Assembly: GCF_000499385.1 (NCBI RefSeq)
Contig: NW_013652429.1
Location: 1 to 58,416, forward strand
DNA: 58,416 bases
DNA from: Eimeria necatrix
Taxonomy: Eukaryota; Apicomplexa; Conoidasida; Eucoccidiorida; Eimeriidae
Direction of reading: 5' to 3'
Position 1 is the stretch's first letter. The number at the start of each line of letters is the position of its first letter. Both the position numbers and the translations under genes were made by a program. Of the stretch, positions 23,546-34,970 are shown in pieces. A model generated the notes under the pieces. That model saw only the letters and a program-made list of their open reading frames with translations. It was not told where the DNA came from and did no database searches.

Positions 23546-26500
23546 GGCCTACATAGGAACGAATAGCGTTTGAACGTGCGCATCCAGCACTCCGCACTTT
23601 CCACAGAGCACGAAGAAGAAACACCAAGTGTCTCGACTCGCCAATAATTTTCCTAATTTCCCTGAAAGTCGGACTAAAGGCCGAAAGAAACCTTCGCTAC
23701 AACTCCAAAGAGATACGGGAAGGCCAATGGAGCTCGCAGCTGCAAGTGGCAGCTTTCTGAATTTCTCAGCAGCAGTAGCGGGAAGGGCACAACGCGTGCA
23801 GATAGCCACGCTCTCTCCAGGCCTTCTTTGGCAGCATTTTGTCTCGAATTGTTTTCTCCTTCTCATTTTATAGAAGTTACGCCTTTTTCTGCCATGTGGG
23901 TGGAACCCGGTGCCTGCGCGACTTGGGTGCAGGACATACTCATGCCTGAAAGCTTGAAACTAAAGGGGCCGGCAAGCCAAGATATTCTTTATCTTGCTCC
24001 CTACTGGCAACAATTACTGTTATTCGCGGAGTATTCATTCCTGAATAAGTTGTAGTTGTACATTGCATTCATCACTACAGATGCGTCTACGAGTTTAATG
24101 CTGGGTACAGGGGTCCTTTCATACTCAGGCAGTAAACAAATTCAGTTTCCTCTTCGCTCTAAGCCTAAGTTGACCGACGAAAGAAAGAAGCATAAGAAAT
24201 CCATCACCAGCCGATTTCACTTATAAATCAGGACACCTCGCACAAAAACAGGAGGAGTTCAAACGCTTGCAGAGAAACTTCTTTGTTGCTTTTCATTCAG
24301 TTTGCAATATTTTTTCCTGAAATTTTATTGTTACCTATACTGAGAGGGCTTTCTGGGGTGCCTACTTTGGCTGAACCAAACCAGTGGTACAGCTCTCTTA
24401 GGCAAGTTGCTGCCTCTTCTTGAACGTTTAAAGCCCCCATGCGTATGTTTTAGAGTTAACTAAAAGCAGTTTCATGTTGCTTGCCGCTATTATTTGTCCC
24501 TGTTCTAGGATGCTGAAACTCTACGGGTGAGATTGGGTGGACGATTCGTTTTGCAACGCCATGTTCTAAGGTGGCTTCTGCAAGTCTCAGGTCTTTTCGC
24601 CCCTATAAAGGCTCAATATAGTGCATGTTCATATATTAATTGGCAAAGAAACATATAAATGTGTCAGTTAATCATGTTTTTACGAGTATTTCATTTGTTG
24701 ATGTTGCATTTGCTTCACGAGCGTGACCACTCCGTGACGCTTGTGATGCGATGTGAACTATGCAACCGCGTGGATTGATCAAAGAACCTCAACCAGAAAA
24801 TACAAGAAACTAACAAGTATCTCATTTATGAATGCATGTACCAATTGTAATTAAACGACTTCAGATCAGCGAATAAGGTGTGCGCTGTTCATTAGTGGAA
24901 TAGCTAGTTTCTGCGTTGCAGAGGGAACGATATTCCCCAAAAATGGCCAGAGGTATTTGCACTTTTATTCTCAACAGAGCTGGGAACTTCGCAGTCGATT
25001 CTGGCATTGTAAAGCCAATATTTTAGGGCCAGCAGCCGTGAAGTTCAATTCAATTCGTGGCTTTATATGGGGGCAATCTAAAACACTGGAGCAAGAAGAT
25101 CAAGGGCAACACAGAAAAGCCTCCCACGCACGAAGAGTTAAGAGATTTACACGTATTTGTAGTGGTGCAAAATAGTGTAAGTCTTGCTCCCACGTGTGGG
25201 TGTGCACAGAGAAGCATACCCTTCTGTCTCCGACAAAAATCCGCAATTTAACAAGAAAGCTTTTGGATGAAGGCATTGGAAACGGCCAAAAGGTCATTTA
25301 TTTGCAACATGTGCGCTGTGGAAAGCTTTTCACGGACGGGGTCAGATTCATGGCTGGAGTCAGCGGCGGAACTGGAACGATAGCAAAATAAGGTGCATTA
25401 AAATAGTGAAAATCAGCTTCGGAGAAATATATATTTTGCTACAATAACACACAGTTCAATATTTGCCGCAAATTGGTATTTAAAGCCACAGTAGAAGAGG
25501 AATGCAGAGAGTCACCGGCTCACAACGCAGCCAGGCAGAACGCATAGAGCTAGAGGGGTAGATAGCAAGCGCACTTTATATAAAGCTTAAGAGAAGTCAC
25601 CAGAGGCAAAATAAATAACAAACGAACAGCAGCAGGATACTGAAATGCAGGATCGAGGGTGAAAGCAGTTTAGAGGTCTTCTTCAGCTGTTTCTGCTGTT
25701 GCAGAATCAGAAACTGGGGGAAGAGGAAGCAAAACTGAACAGGTTGCCTACTTTATATTATAAAACATACACAAGGGGGGAAATGCAACTATTTCTTTCT
25801 CGAATAAGCAATTCAATAGTGTACGTATGCAGTGCGCATGTGCAATCCCGTTTTGAGGTTTAGGGTCTACAATTCAGTTATTAAGATTTAGGGCTTAGGT
25901 TTTAGGACCTGACATCAGGGGCTTGGGGGCCTCAAGCCCAGCCCTTGAGCCTTAAAGTGACAGTTTTAGGCTGGCAATGTTAGCAACAATATTGCAGAAA
26001 CAAAACAGCGCGAGAGAAAGAACCAATAAGCTCAATTTACATGAATTGGAAGGGAATGAACAGGTCTTCTCTCTCTGCTTCCAAACATCAAGACGCTCCG
26101 CCCCATGTTACCATCTTGCACTTGTTTAGCTGCACAGCAGACTTTATTTCTGGGCACTTGTGAAGCCCTCTTGTCCTCCATTTTACGCCTAACTCGTGCC
26201 TAAAGGCTTGGCAGCTGCTGAATGAAGAAAGACTTTGAGGAGGAGGCAAAACACAGAAGCAAGGCACTAGCCTCACCTTCTTGCATTTAATGACTTGCTG
26301 CTTTAAAACTGTACTGTTAGATCGTTCGTTTTCCCTGCATTTGGGCATTTGTGTGCAGCTGCATGCAGCAAAAAGGTGCGACGAGAATGGCCCGAGTTTA
26401 AAACCTGGAGTTCATCTGTTTGCTGCAACTAGAGCCTTTGAATACAAACACTTGAAGCGCTGGAGTGTGGCTTTGCTTTTCGGCAGTACCTTGCAGATCA

Positions 26501-27391
26501 AAACAGTTACTGTCTACGCACACACTCTTCTGGCTCTATCTGGCAGTTCTGGCCATGCCCTTGGCCTCCAGGCAAAGTATTCAAATGGAGCGCAGCTATT
26601 TCATCTTAGACTGCAGCGACAAAGCGGAACAAAACCACAGACTCGGAGGTGCAACTCGTTTGTAAACGCCTGAGTTCTGTCAACCTCGGAAACAGAACTT
26701 GCTGCTGCCTTGCCGGGAGACGCAAAAATGGGTTCTGATTTGGCGCACTCAAAGATAAAATAACGAACATTTGAACTTCAGGTTTTTACGCTCGGGTTTA
26801 TTGTTCGCGAAGTGCTTTCACTACTTGCATTCGACCTCGGGGCCCTCCCAACGCGCTGTGTCGCCTAGGGCTCTCGCCCTATTACGCGTCAACCCCACTA
26901 TTAATATTCAGTTGGCACGCATTGCAAACAAATTTCGTCAAGTTTAATGGAATAAACAGCCAGGCGAGCCGTCTTTACCAGCCCGGTGTGTGTGCAGTCA
27001 AAACCGGGTGAAGCGTCCTTGGCTTTCCGTCGATGCATGTTAACGTGAAGTGTCTTCTCTTGTCCTAGCCTCCCGAGTCCCACCCACAAAGGCGTTTCAA
27101 TTCATTAAGCTATCTTTTGGATAGCATCTAAAGCTGCCGGGGCGTACACACGGCTGGCGGCCCGGCGATTCATCTTTCTTGCAGCGCATGGAGGCGCCGG
27201 ACTGCTTGCTCTGTGTGCAGACACACACTCTGTTGTTTGCTGCGGCTCCGGAAAACTGCCTTCTGTTCCTTTTTCCGCATTTTCCGTTTTTTCCGGAAGT
27301 TTCAGTGATTTCTGGCTCGTAACTCGCCTGCGAGGGCCCCCGGCACAGCAGCATCGCCAGCTGGCTCCCGCAGACTCGCCGGCGCTGCACC
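23546..27391. other. 3.8-kb gene-poor region
   Basis: Unique, comparatively AT-rich sequence with no trinucleotide arrays. Open frames are under 135 codons on either strand, none resembles a known family and none carries obvious splice-linked exons. Degenerate TTTAGGG-like words occur at about 25857-25905. It may hold long UTRs, a non-coding RNA or a fast-evolving gene that I could not resolve. No tRNA-like cloverleaf was found by eye. Confidence 0.5.
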
Positions 27392-27971
27392 ATGGCGGAC
27401 TCCACTGGAAGCCGCAGCGGAGCCCCTTCGCGGCTCCAGACGAAGGCCATGGAGGCTTCTTCGCTGCCAGCTCGCCGCGCTTCCCTCGCGCGCTTCGAGA
27501 CATCGCCTGCAGACTCTTTCTTCGCCTCCGAGCCCCCCCCCCCCAACGTCGCCACTGCGGGCCTGCGAGTTCGCCAGTTTGTGCGGCCTCTGCACGAAGA
27601 GGAGGCGCTGAAGGAGGCGAAGGTGGCCATTGTCACGGCGGGCGGCACGGACGTCCCCTTGGAGGTGCGGCAGCTGCTCTTGCTGCTCTTTGCTGCTCTT
27701 TGCTGCTCTTTGCTGCTCTTTGCTTCCATTCTCCCTTTGCTTCTTTCTTTTTTTCAAGTTCCTGCCCCTCAGGCAGGCAGTTCTGCTGCTGGAGGCGTAG
27801 ACCTGCTGCTGCTGCTGCTGCTGCTGCGGTGCTGCTGAGCAGCCGTCGCTCCTGTTTCCGGCGCCCGCGCCGGGCGCTCTCGCTTGCTGCTGCCGTTCCC
27901 GTGCTGCTGCAGCAGTTGCCACCGCCGCCGCAGTTGCCACTGCTGCTGCAGTTGCTGCTGCTGCTGCTGCA

Positions 27972-28006
<35 letters not shown>

Positions 28007-28649
28007 GCGCACAGCGTGCGTTTGCAGTGCGTGTTCTGCGCAGCGCGAGGCCGTGCGGTACATCACCAACACCAGCTCTGGGGCGCGGGGGGCAGCCCTT
28101 TGCGAGCAGCTGCTGCGTTTGGGCTATTACGTAATTTTGGTGACTTCGGTGCGAGCCATAAAGCCCTTCGTGCGTCACCTGCTGCCGACTTACCCCATGC
28201 CCTCCATCCTCGACTTCATATCTCTCCGCGTGCAGCAGCAGCAGCAGCAGCAGCAGGGGGAGGCGGGCGAGGCGGGCGAGCAGCAGCAGCAGCAGCAGCG
28301 GGAGGAGGAGCCGCAGCAGCAGCAGCAGCAGCAGAAGCTGCCGCTGCAGCCAATCGTGGAGGAGCCCTCGGAGTCCGCGGGCTCTGAAGAGGAACTCGAA
28401 GCCCCTGCTGCTGCTGCCACTTCGCGAGGCCTGGCCTATCAAGTGTACGAAGTGGTGGAGCAGGAAGTCTCTGAGGGCGTGTCAGTGACTTCCGTGGGTT
28501 CTGTCCTCAGCAGCAGCGACTCTGCAGCAGCAGCGGAGGACGCAGCAGCAGCAGCAGCAGCAGCAGCGGAGGGCTCTGCTGCAGCGGCGCGCGCGCAGCA
28601 GCGGCCGCCCGCAGACGCCGCTGAGCCCGCGGGCGCAGCAGCCAGCAGC

Positions 28650-28684
<35 letters not shown>

Positions 28685-30030
28685 GCCCTGGCAAGTGTCG
28701 CTGAAGGGGCCCCTGCAGCGGGGGGCCTCCCAGGGCCCCCAGGAGCTGCCGGAAGAAGAAGTGGAAGCTGCGGGCTGGGAGTTTGAGGGGAGCGAGGCGG
28801 AGGCGGCTCTGAAGCTGTACAGACACTGCAAAGACCGCCTCCTCTGCGTCACTTACCAAACTCTTGTTGAATATGCATTTATTGTTCGGGCAGTTGCTGC
28901 GGGGGCTGCGCCGCTGCGGGAGCGGCTCATGTTCTGTTCAGCAGCAGCTGTTGCGGACTTCTACTTGCCCTACTCCGTGAGGTCTCCGCACAAGCTGAAG
29001 ACTCCGCAGCACCACGACGCGGCTCACCGCGCGGCCAACGCGCCCGGCGCTGCAGCAGCAGCAGCAGCAGCAGCAGCAGACGGGGGCGCGGAGGTGCAGA
29101 GGGGCCCGTCCCGCAGCATTTCCACCATGACTTCGATGCAGCCCAAGCGCTGGTTCACGGGCGAGGCGGCGCCGCACGACAGCTACAAGGGCGCGGGCGA
29201 TGCAGGCGAAGCAGCAGCAGCAGCAGCAGCAGCAGAGGCCTCAGACCTGCAGCAGCAGCACCATTCGCAGCATTTCAGCTTGCGGCTCTGGGTGGCCCCC
29301 AAGATGCTGCTGGTCGTGCGCTCTGTGGCCCCGCACTGCTTCTTAGTGGCCTTCAAGCTGGAGACAGACGAAAGCCGACTGCAGCAATCTGCCACTTCCT
29401 ACTTAGAGGGAAGCAGCAGCAGCAGCAGCAGCAGCAACGGCTCAGGCGTGGCGGACTGCGTCGTGGGCAATGCGCTGCGAACTCGGAGAGAGAAAGCAAC
29501 GCTTTTCACGAAGATCGGACAAAAAGAAGTAAAACAAAAAGCAAAACAGATCAAGAAGTACCTCGGGGTGAGTCTTGCGATTGGAGCGAAGCAGCTGGCG
29601 AAACAGTCGGCAGATCAAGCAGCAAAAGAGTTGCAATGGAGCAAACTGCAGAGCAGCTTAGGGCCACGCAGTCCGAGTGTACAGACGCGAACAGACTGCC
29701 AGAAAGATACACAAAAATGAGAGAAAATGAGATAAAATAAAAGTACTCAAGTGCTTTCCTCAGCTCACGACCAGCAGCAGCAGGGGAGTTGCTGCAGTTT
29801 CCGTTTTGCAGATACAGTTTGAAGACAGTCAAATATGCCTGTCCTTTCAGTCTTTGTACGGAAGTGCACAAAGTGCTGCTGCAGTATCTGCTGGTGATTG
29901 GAGTTATGTTGCGTTGCTGCATGCGTTGGTCTGTGTCTTTACTTGCTTTCAGCACGGCACCATTGAAGCCCGCCTGGCCAAATACCTTTTCAAGCTTCAG
30001 AGCCTCAAAATAAAGGAGGCTTTCCTGTGA
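27392..30030 (+). CDS. PPCS: Phosphopantothenate-cysteine ligase (CoaB/PPCS)
   Basis: Second step of CoA synthesis from phosphopantothenate: ligation of cysteine to 4'-phosphopantothenate. Exons are 27392-27664, 28044-29567 and 29953-30030; all phases are 0, giving 624 residues, about twice the size of human PPCS. Exon 1 ends with VAIVTAGGTDVPLE (family: VTSGGTKVPLE). Exon 2 opens with EAVRYITNTSSGARGAALCE, the conserved nucleotide-binding segment. Later motifs are MFCSAAAVADFYLPYS, VAFKLETDE and VVGNALRTRREKATLF. Exon 3, HGTIEARLAKYLFKLQS, resembles the family C-terminus. The extra length is Gln, Glu and Ala runs near 28230-28690 and 29050-29240, inserted between conserved elements. The CTG-rich intron 1 separates VPLE from EAVRYI. 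A possible additional small exon after TTTTGCAG at 29817 is not needed for frame. Confidence 0.9.
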
Positions 30031-31522
30031 ATTAGCACAATAAGTTGCAGCAGCTGCTGAGTTCTGCTGCTGCTCTGCTGCTGCTGCTGCTGTTTGTTTG
30101 TTTGCTTGTGTCTTGTTTATTTCCAGTGGCAACTGGAATGAGAGCAAACGAGCTCTGTGGGCTTCGCAGTCTGCATGCGCGGCTGTGGGCCGCCCTGCTG
30201 CCTTCTGGAGCTGCAGCCACGCCAAGAGGCAGCTTATTTGCCTCTGCTGCTTCTTAGCTTTGGCTTCGGCCGCTGTTTAGTTCTGCAAAACAAAAGAGCC
30301 CCTCAGCTGAGCTGAGGGCCTGCAGCGGCGCGGGAGGCGCTTGTCCTCAGCAGCAGCAGCAAGTGATGGCAGTGACGCAGCAGCAGCAGCAAATATATGA
30401 ACAGATCTTTAGGTGCAGCAAATGCAGATTCAGACTTCGCTAGTCTACGCTAAAGGGCTTATTAGCCTCGGGAGGCCTCTGGCCGGAGCTGTGTCTCGAA
30501 GCAAGCTCAGCAGCAGCAGCCTTTGCTGCAGCACAGTTTGCTGTAGCCAAGCAGGAGCAGCAGATAGGCAGTCGCAGCAGCACGGCCAACAGCAGCACCG
30601 CCAGCAGCAGCACAGGCTGCAGCAGCGGGGAACTTGTGGATTAGTTTCTTCGGAGTTTTCTGCGGGTGGCGAGCGCTCCACGGAGGCTTAGGCATTGGAA
30701 TTGTCTCATGCTGAAACAGAGTCTTTTGCATTCAGCATCGGCTGAACTTATTCAATCTAATCTATCTCCAGACTCTGCCATGTTCTGCATTACTTGCACA
30801 GTTCTGTTTGCTTATTGCTGCAAACCCTCTTGCTTCCCACTCGAGAGGCTCAGCAGCAGCTGGTGTCACTACTTGCTGCTTTTGCTTTCGTTTCTTTTGC
30901 GAAGTTCTGCCAGTCCGTTTGCCTGGTGCTGCGCTTTCTCGCTGTATGTGCTGCTACTACTTGCCTTTTTGTTTTGCCTCTGTTGCTGCAGCTGCTGCAT
31001 TACTTGCCTTTTTGTTTTGCTTCTGTTGCTGCAGCTGCTGCATTACTTCCTTTTTGTTTTGCCGCTGCTGCTGCAGCTGCTGCATTGGACCCTGTTGCGG
31101 TGTGGCTGTGTGTTTCTTCATCTGCCCAGTAGTCTTTGGAGACTTGCCCTAGTTTGCTGGCGTTGCTGCTGCTTCTGCTGCTGCTGTTGTTGATGCCGTT
31201 TCTCTTGAGGATGCTGCTGCTGCTGCTGCTGATGCTGCTGCTTTTGCGGTGGGTGTCTCAGCTGCCTTTGATACTTTTGCTGCTGCTGTTATTCGCTCTG
31301 CTGTAGCTGCTCCTCATGTTGCTGCAGTTGCACCTGCTGCTGCGATTGTTGCAGCAGCTGCTGCTGCTGCGCTGGTACCCACTGTTTAAGATCTGCGCTT
31401 GCCTGCAGATGCAGTGGCCTGAGCCTGTCTTCTGTGATTGGCATTTTTGCCTCTCCTTTATCACCTCAGTAGCTCTAATTCTCGAGTCTGTCTGCTGCAT
31501 TGCCTTTGCTGCAGTTGCCAGA
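30031..31522. other. Convergent intergenic region, CTG-rich
   Basis: About 1.5 kb between PPCS (+) and the RPAP3-like gene (-), both ending here. It holds CTG/CAG runs, pyrimidine-rich stretches and a 43-bp tandem repeat. No gene was recognised. Confidence 0.5.
30961..31088 (+). repeat. 43-bp tandem repeat, three copies
   Basis: Units start at 30961, 31004 and 31047 (exact 43-bp period), each with a T-rich half and a CTGCAGCTGCTGCATTA half. Confidence 0.9.
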
Positions 31523-32174
31523 TTAGTTATATTTCACAACACAAACATCTAAAGGCCTCAGTGGCTCTTCAGGAAATCGGCAAACGGAATTTGTGAGGGG
31601 AAGCAGCAGCTGGTCTTTCGCCGCTTGTTCTCTTTCCTTCCTCTCCATTTCTGTCTTTTCTCTGATTGCTTTTATCTCAGATTCAATTTTTTCTGCCAGA
31701 GATGTTAAGGCATCGGCAGCGGGCAGCGAAGCCGCAACGCACACCCCAGCTTGCTGCTGCTGCTGCTGCTGCTGCTGGTCTTCACTCTGTTCTTCCTGCT
31801 GCTGCTGCTGCTCCTGATCTTTGCTTTGTTCTTCCTGCTGCTGCGAACCCTGATCTTCTCGCTGTTCTTCGTGTTGCTGCTTCTGCTGCTGGGCTTTCCA
31901 CTGCTCTTCCTTTTGCTGCTGTTGCTGCTGCCTCACTATTTGCAGTGCATGACTGAGGTCTTTGAGTGCTTCCTCTGGCTGGCCTTTTGCTGCCCACGCT
32001 GCACCTCTGCGGTAAATTAGCTTTGCGTAGTTTGGCGTTTGCTGCAGCGCCTTTGAACAATCTGAAATGCATTCCGTATATTTCTTCAAGTAGAAATACG
32101 CAGCGGCGCGGTTGCCGTATAACTGGCCCATGAGGGTCTCAGCTGCTGCTGCAGGTTCTCTTGCTGTGGTGCCC

Positions 32175-32218
<44 letters not shown>

Positions 32219-33555
32219 GGCACTGCCCAGCTGCAATTAAGCACAAAAGCGCAGCAGAAAAAAGCCATCTGTTTTTTTTCTGACTTTAATTGGGTTAGTT
32301 TGGGTGGGATTGTAGTGGAGGCGCAAACGCCCCTCTTTTATTTTCATTTCTGAAAATGCCTCAGCTTTATTCTTTCAGTAACTTTCGCATATTTCTTTCT
32401 CTTTTGTTATATTTATTTGTTTTGCCAAGTCTGCTGCTGCCGCTGTTCCGTCTTTATCTGTGTCAGTCTCTCTCTTTCCTTATCTCTATTCCCTCACCCG
32501 AGCCAAGTATTCTTCACTTAGCTGCAGCGCCTTCGTATATTCCTTAACAGCTGCTGCATAGCGTTTCGCCCCGAAGTTTCTGTTGGCCGTTTCCTTAAGT
32601 GCTGCCAAATAGGCCAGCCAATCAGTGGGCGCTGCAGCAGATGAACTGGCTCGGGGGCCCCCCCAGGGGCCCCCAGAGGCCCCCTCGGGGGCCCCTAATG
32701 GGGCCTTTTCAGGGCTACCAACTTTCGCACTTGAGGGTACGGAGGCGCAAACGCGCATTCGGGGGGCCCCCGAGGAGGACTGGGCCCCGTTGCGCGCCCC
32801 CCTGGCAACTTGCTGCAGCAGCAGGCAGACAGACGAATAGAGTTGAAGTGGCATTACAAAAGTATATTTTACAAACTCAGTGTGAGTGCTTTGTTGCTTA
32901 AGGATGGACTAAAGAGCTGCTGGGCCCATAGGCAAAGCAGCAAACGCTTGGGGCCCTAGAAGTGTGTGTGTTAGACTGGCTCTGTAATAAGTGAGAGTGG
33001 CTGCTGCCCAGTGTCTAGACAGCACAGCTCAGTGCGGCCAGCAGCGCCTGAGTGCCCTGCATGCAGCAGCAGGGCTTCACTTTATAAAATGTGCTCCAGA
33101 GCCCTGTGGCTTTGCCCTACGGGGTGAGCTTTCTGCGCTTTCTGCTGGCTTTTGGCTGGGGGGCATCCTTTGGGGGCCTCTTCTTCTTCCTTGTCAGGGT
33201 CGAAGGCATCCCAGGCCTTGTAATACTCCGGCAGTGAATTGAGATCTCTTGCGTATTTTCGTCGGTTTGCCCCCGCATTCGAAGCTTGCTGCTGCTGCTG
33301 TTCTTGCTGCTGCTGCTGCTCGTGCTGCTGCTGCTGCTGCTCTTGTTGCTCCTGCTGCGCTCGCTGCTGCAGTTCGCTAGACTGTCTGGTTTCGCTCGTT
33401 CCTGGTTGCTGTGGGACTTCTTCAGCTTCATATTTTGTCTGCTTTTTTGATTTTTCTGCTTTCGAAAAACTCTCTTCCCATTCTTTCAAGTCCGATAAAT
33501 AAGCGCGCACTTCCTCCGCGTTGCGGCGGATCTGCGCCTGCACAGCTAGCGACAT
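31523..33555 (-). CDS. RPAP3: RPAP3/SPAG1-like TPR co-chaperone (R2TP-type)
   Basis: Exons are 33555-33121, 32812-32498 and 32230-31523; all phases are 0, giving 485 residues. The N-terminus MSLAVQAQIRRNAEEVRAYL, then LSDLKEWEESF, matches the start of RPAP3 (LQVKQNAEELQDFMRDLENWEKD). After a Gln-rich insert comes YYKAWDAFDPDKEEEE, matching the RPAP3/SPAG1 YEAWAKLDVD motif. Exons 2 and 3 make one TPR domain (ALKETANRNFGAKRYAAAV, LYGNRAAAYFYLKKY and YAKLIYRRGAAWAAKG). The C-terminus has Glu/Gln repeats, a charged helix (AEKIESEIKAIREKTEMERK) and FPEEPLRPLDVCVVKYN. Human RPAP3 has two TPR domains and a C-terminal RPAP3_C domain; here only one TPR unit is seen. In other eukaryotes such proteins link Hsp90 to RUVBL1/2 and PIH1 in assembling RNA polymerases and snoRNPs. 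Which paralogue it represents is uncertain. Confidence 0.8.
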
Positions 33556-34970
33556 TCTTTGCCAGATGCTGCTGCTGCTGCTGCTGCTGCTTGCTGTCTT
33601 TGTTGCTGCTGGCAGCAGCTGTTGCTGCTTTTGCTGCTAGGTGCCGTTCCTCACAACGGCCGTAGCTGCTACTCTTGCTGGCTGCAGTTATAGTTGACGC
33701 TTCTCTTGGCAGCCGTTGCTGCCGTTGGTGCTTTTAGCCGGCGGTGTTGTTAGCGTTGCTGCACAGATTTGTCGCTGCTTGTGCTGCGGCTGTTGCTGCA
33801 GCTGCTGCTGACTGCTGCTCCGGTTGCTGCTGCTCTACTGCTTCCTCACAACCAAGTCTACTTAGTGCGTCCCAATAATACTGAGTTTCATGGCACACTA
33901 AGGTGCTTGTACAGCGCAAAACCCTTACAAACGATGCAGGGAAGCTGACAGTTATGTATGGACGAAGCCCTACACTTGACGTGCTGGTCTCACTAGGGAA
34001 GGAAATCGTGAATGTGTTAGTGCGCAACTCTCGTTTGGTGTCTATATATCTGTTTAGCTGTAAATAGAGCAGGCATTTAAAGGGAAGCTTGAACTATGGC
34101 GGCTCAGTTCCTGTGCGATTTGAGCACCTTTGTCTTGGTTGCTCTAATGTCTGTTCCGCGAAGTGACCATTGCCTGCTCTGCTCTCTGCTGCGTCCACAG
34201 ATAATTCGAATGGAAACCTGAAGCTTTAAACTGCAGAAAATTAGGGAGAAAAATATGAAGAGAGGGGCGGGTTGTCACAGCAGAGAGGCTGGCACAGTCA
34301 TGCATATATTAACGACCCATGGAGAAGCGAGAGTGACGGGCTCGCGGGGAAAATGACACAAGAACTTCGTAGAAGACCAACACAGTGACATGAAAGACAA
34401 GATATATATTTTTAGACAGTTCTAAGGGGGATTTTATCAAGAAGAAAAGATCTTCTGGGGCTTTTCTTTGGTGGGTCATCAAGCGAACGGGGGCCCCCAA
34501 CCTCTCAGGCTGAACGCAAAGGACCGTGTGTACACAGCATAATGAGTATCAGTAAGAACGAACGTGGGATTTGACGGTTAGTATTGTGTAACTAAAAGAA
34601 TCTTGCACCAGTCTTGCGGCTTTCGAGTCATCAGAGCTCCTGCGGAGGCTAGTTTGCGGTTTCTTCCCGGCAGTGTCTCGCATGAAGCCGACGTATTTCA
34701 GTGTAGAACTGAGGTTCTTTTGCCTTTTAGAGAGGTAATAAGCTGGCGAGAGGCTCGCATTCCGCGGGTGCCTCCTATCTTCTTTGGAAGCAAAAAGGCT
34801 GCTTAGCGTTTAGCGCGCGCTGACTGATTGACCTTCGTTTACTTTCTCGCCTGACAAGAAGATCCGACGCGGCCAGCAATACGTCAAGTCCTTCGTATAT
34901 CCCAATTTCCACGCACTGCCTGCAGCAAAGCTTCCCGAACAGCAGGGGGCCTCTGCAAACCGAAAGAGCA
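33556..34970. promoter_or_regulatory. Divergent intergenic region, RPAP3-like and PTPA genes
   Basis: About 1.4 kb between divergent starts. CTG runs sit near the RPAP3-like start (33565-33840); the rest is unique sequence. No specific promoter element is identified. Confidence 0.4.

Noticed and set aside
24957..25391. Overlapping small open frames of about 65-75 codons
   Set aside because: They have no homology, no linked exons and no signal peptide, and their lengths are expected by chance in unique DNA.
25857..25905. Telomere-like array
   Set aside because: Only degenerate words such as GTTTAGGGTC and TTTAGGGCTTAGG occur, without tandem structure.
26281..26673. 130-codon plus-strand frame
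   Set aside because: No family match and no supporting splice context; composition is not distinct from the surroundings.
23546..27391. tRNA or rRNA gene
   Set aside because: I found no convincing A-box/B-box pair or rRNA-conserved stretch by eye; a covariance-model search would be needed to exclude one.
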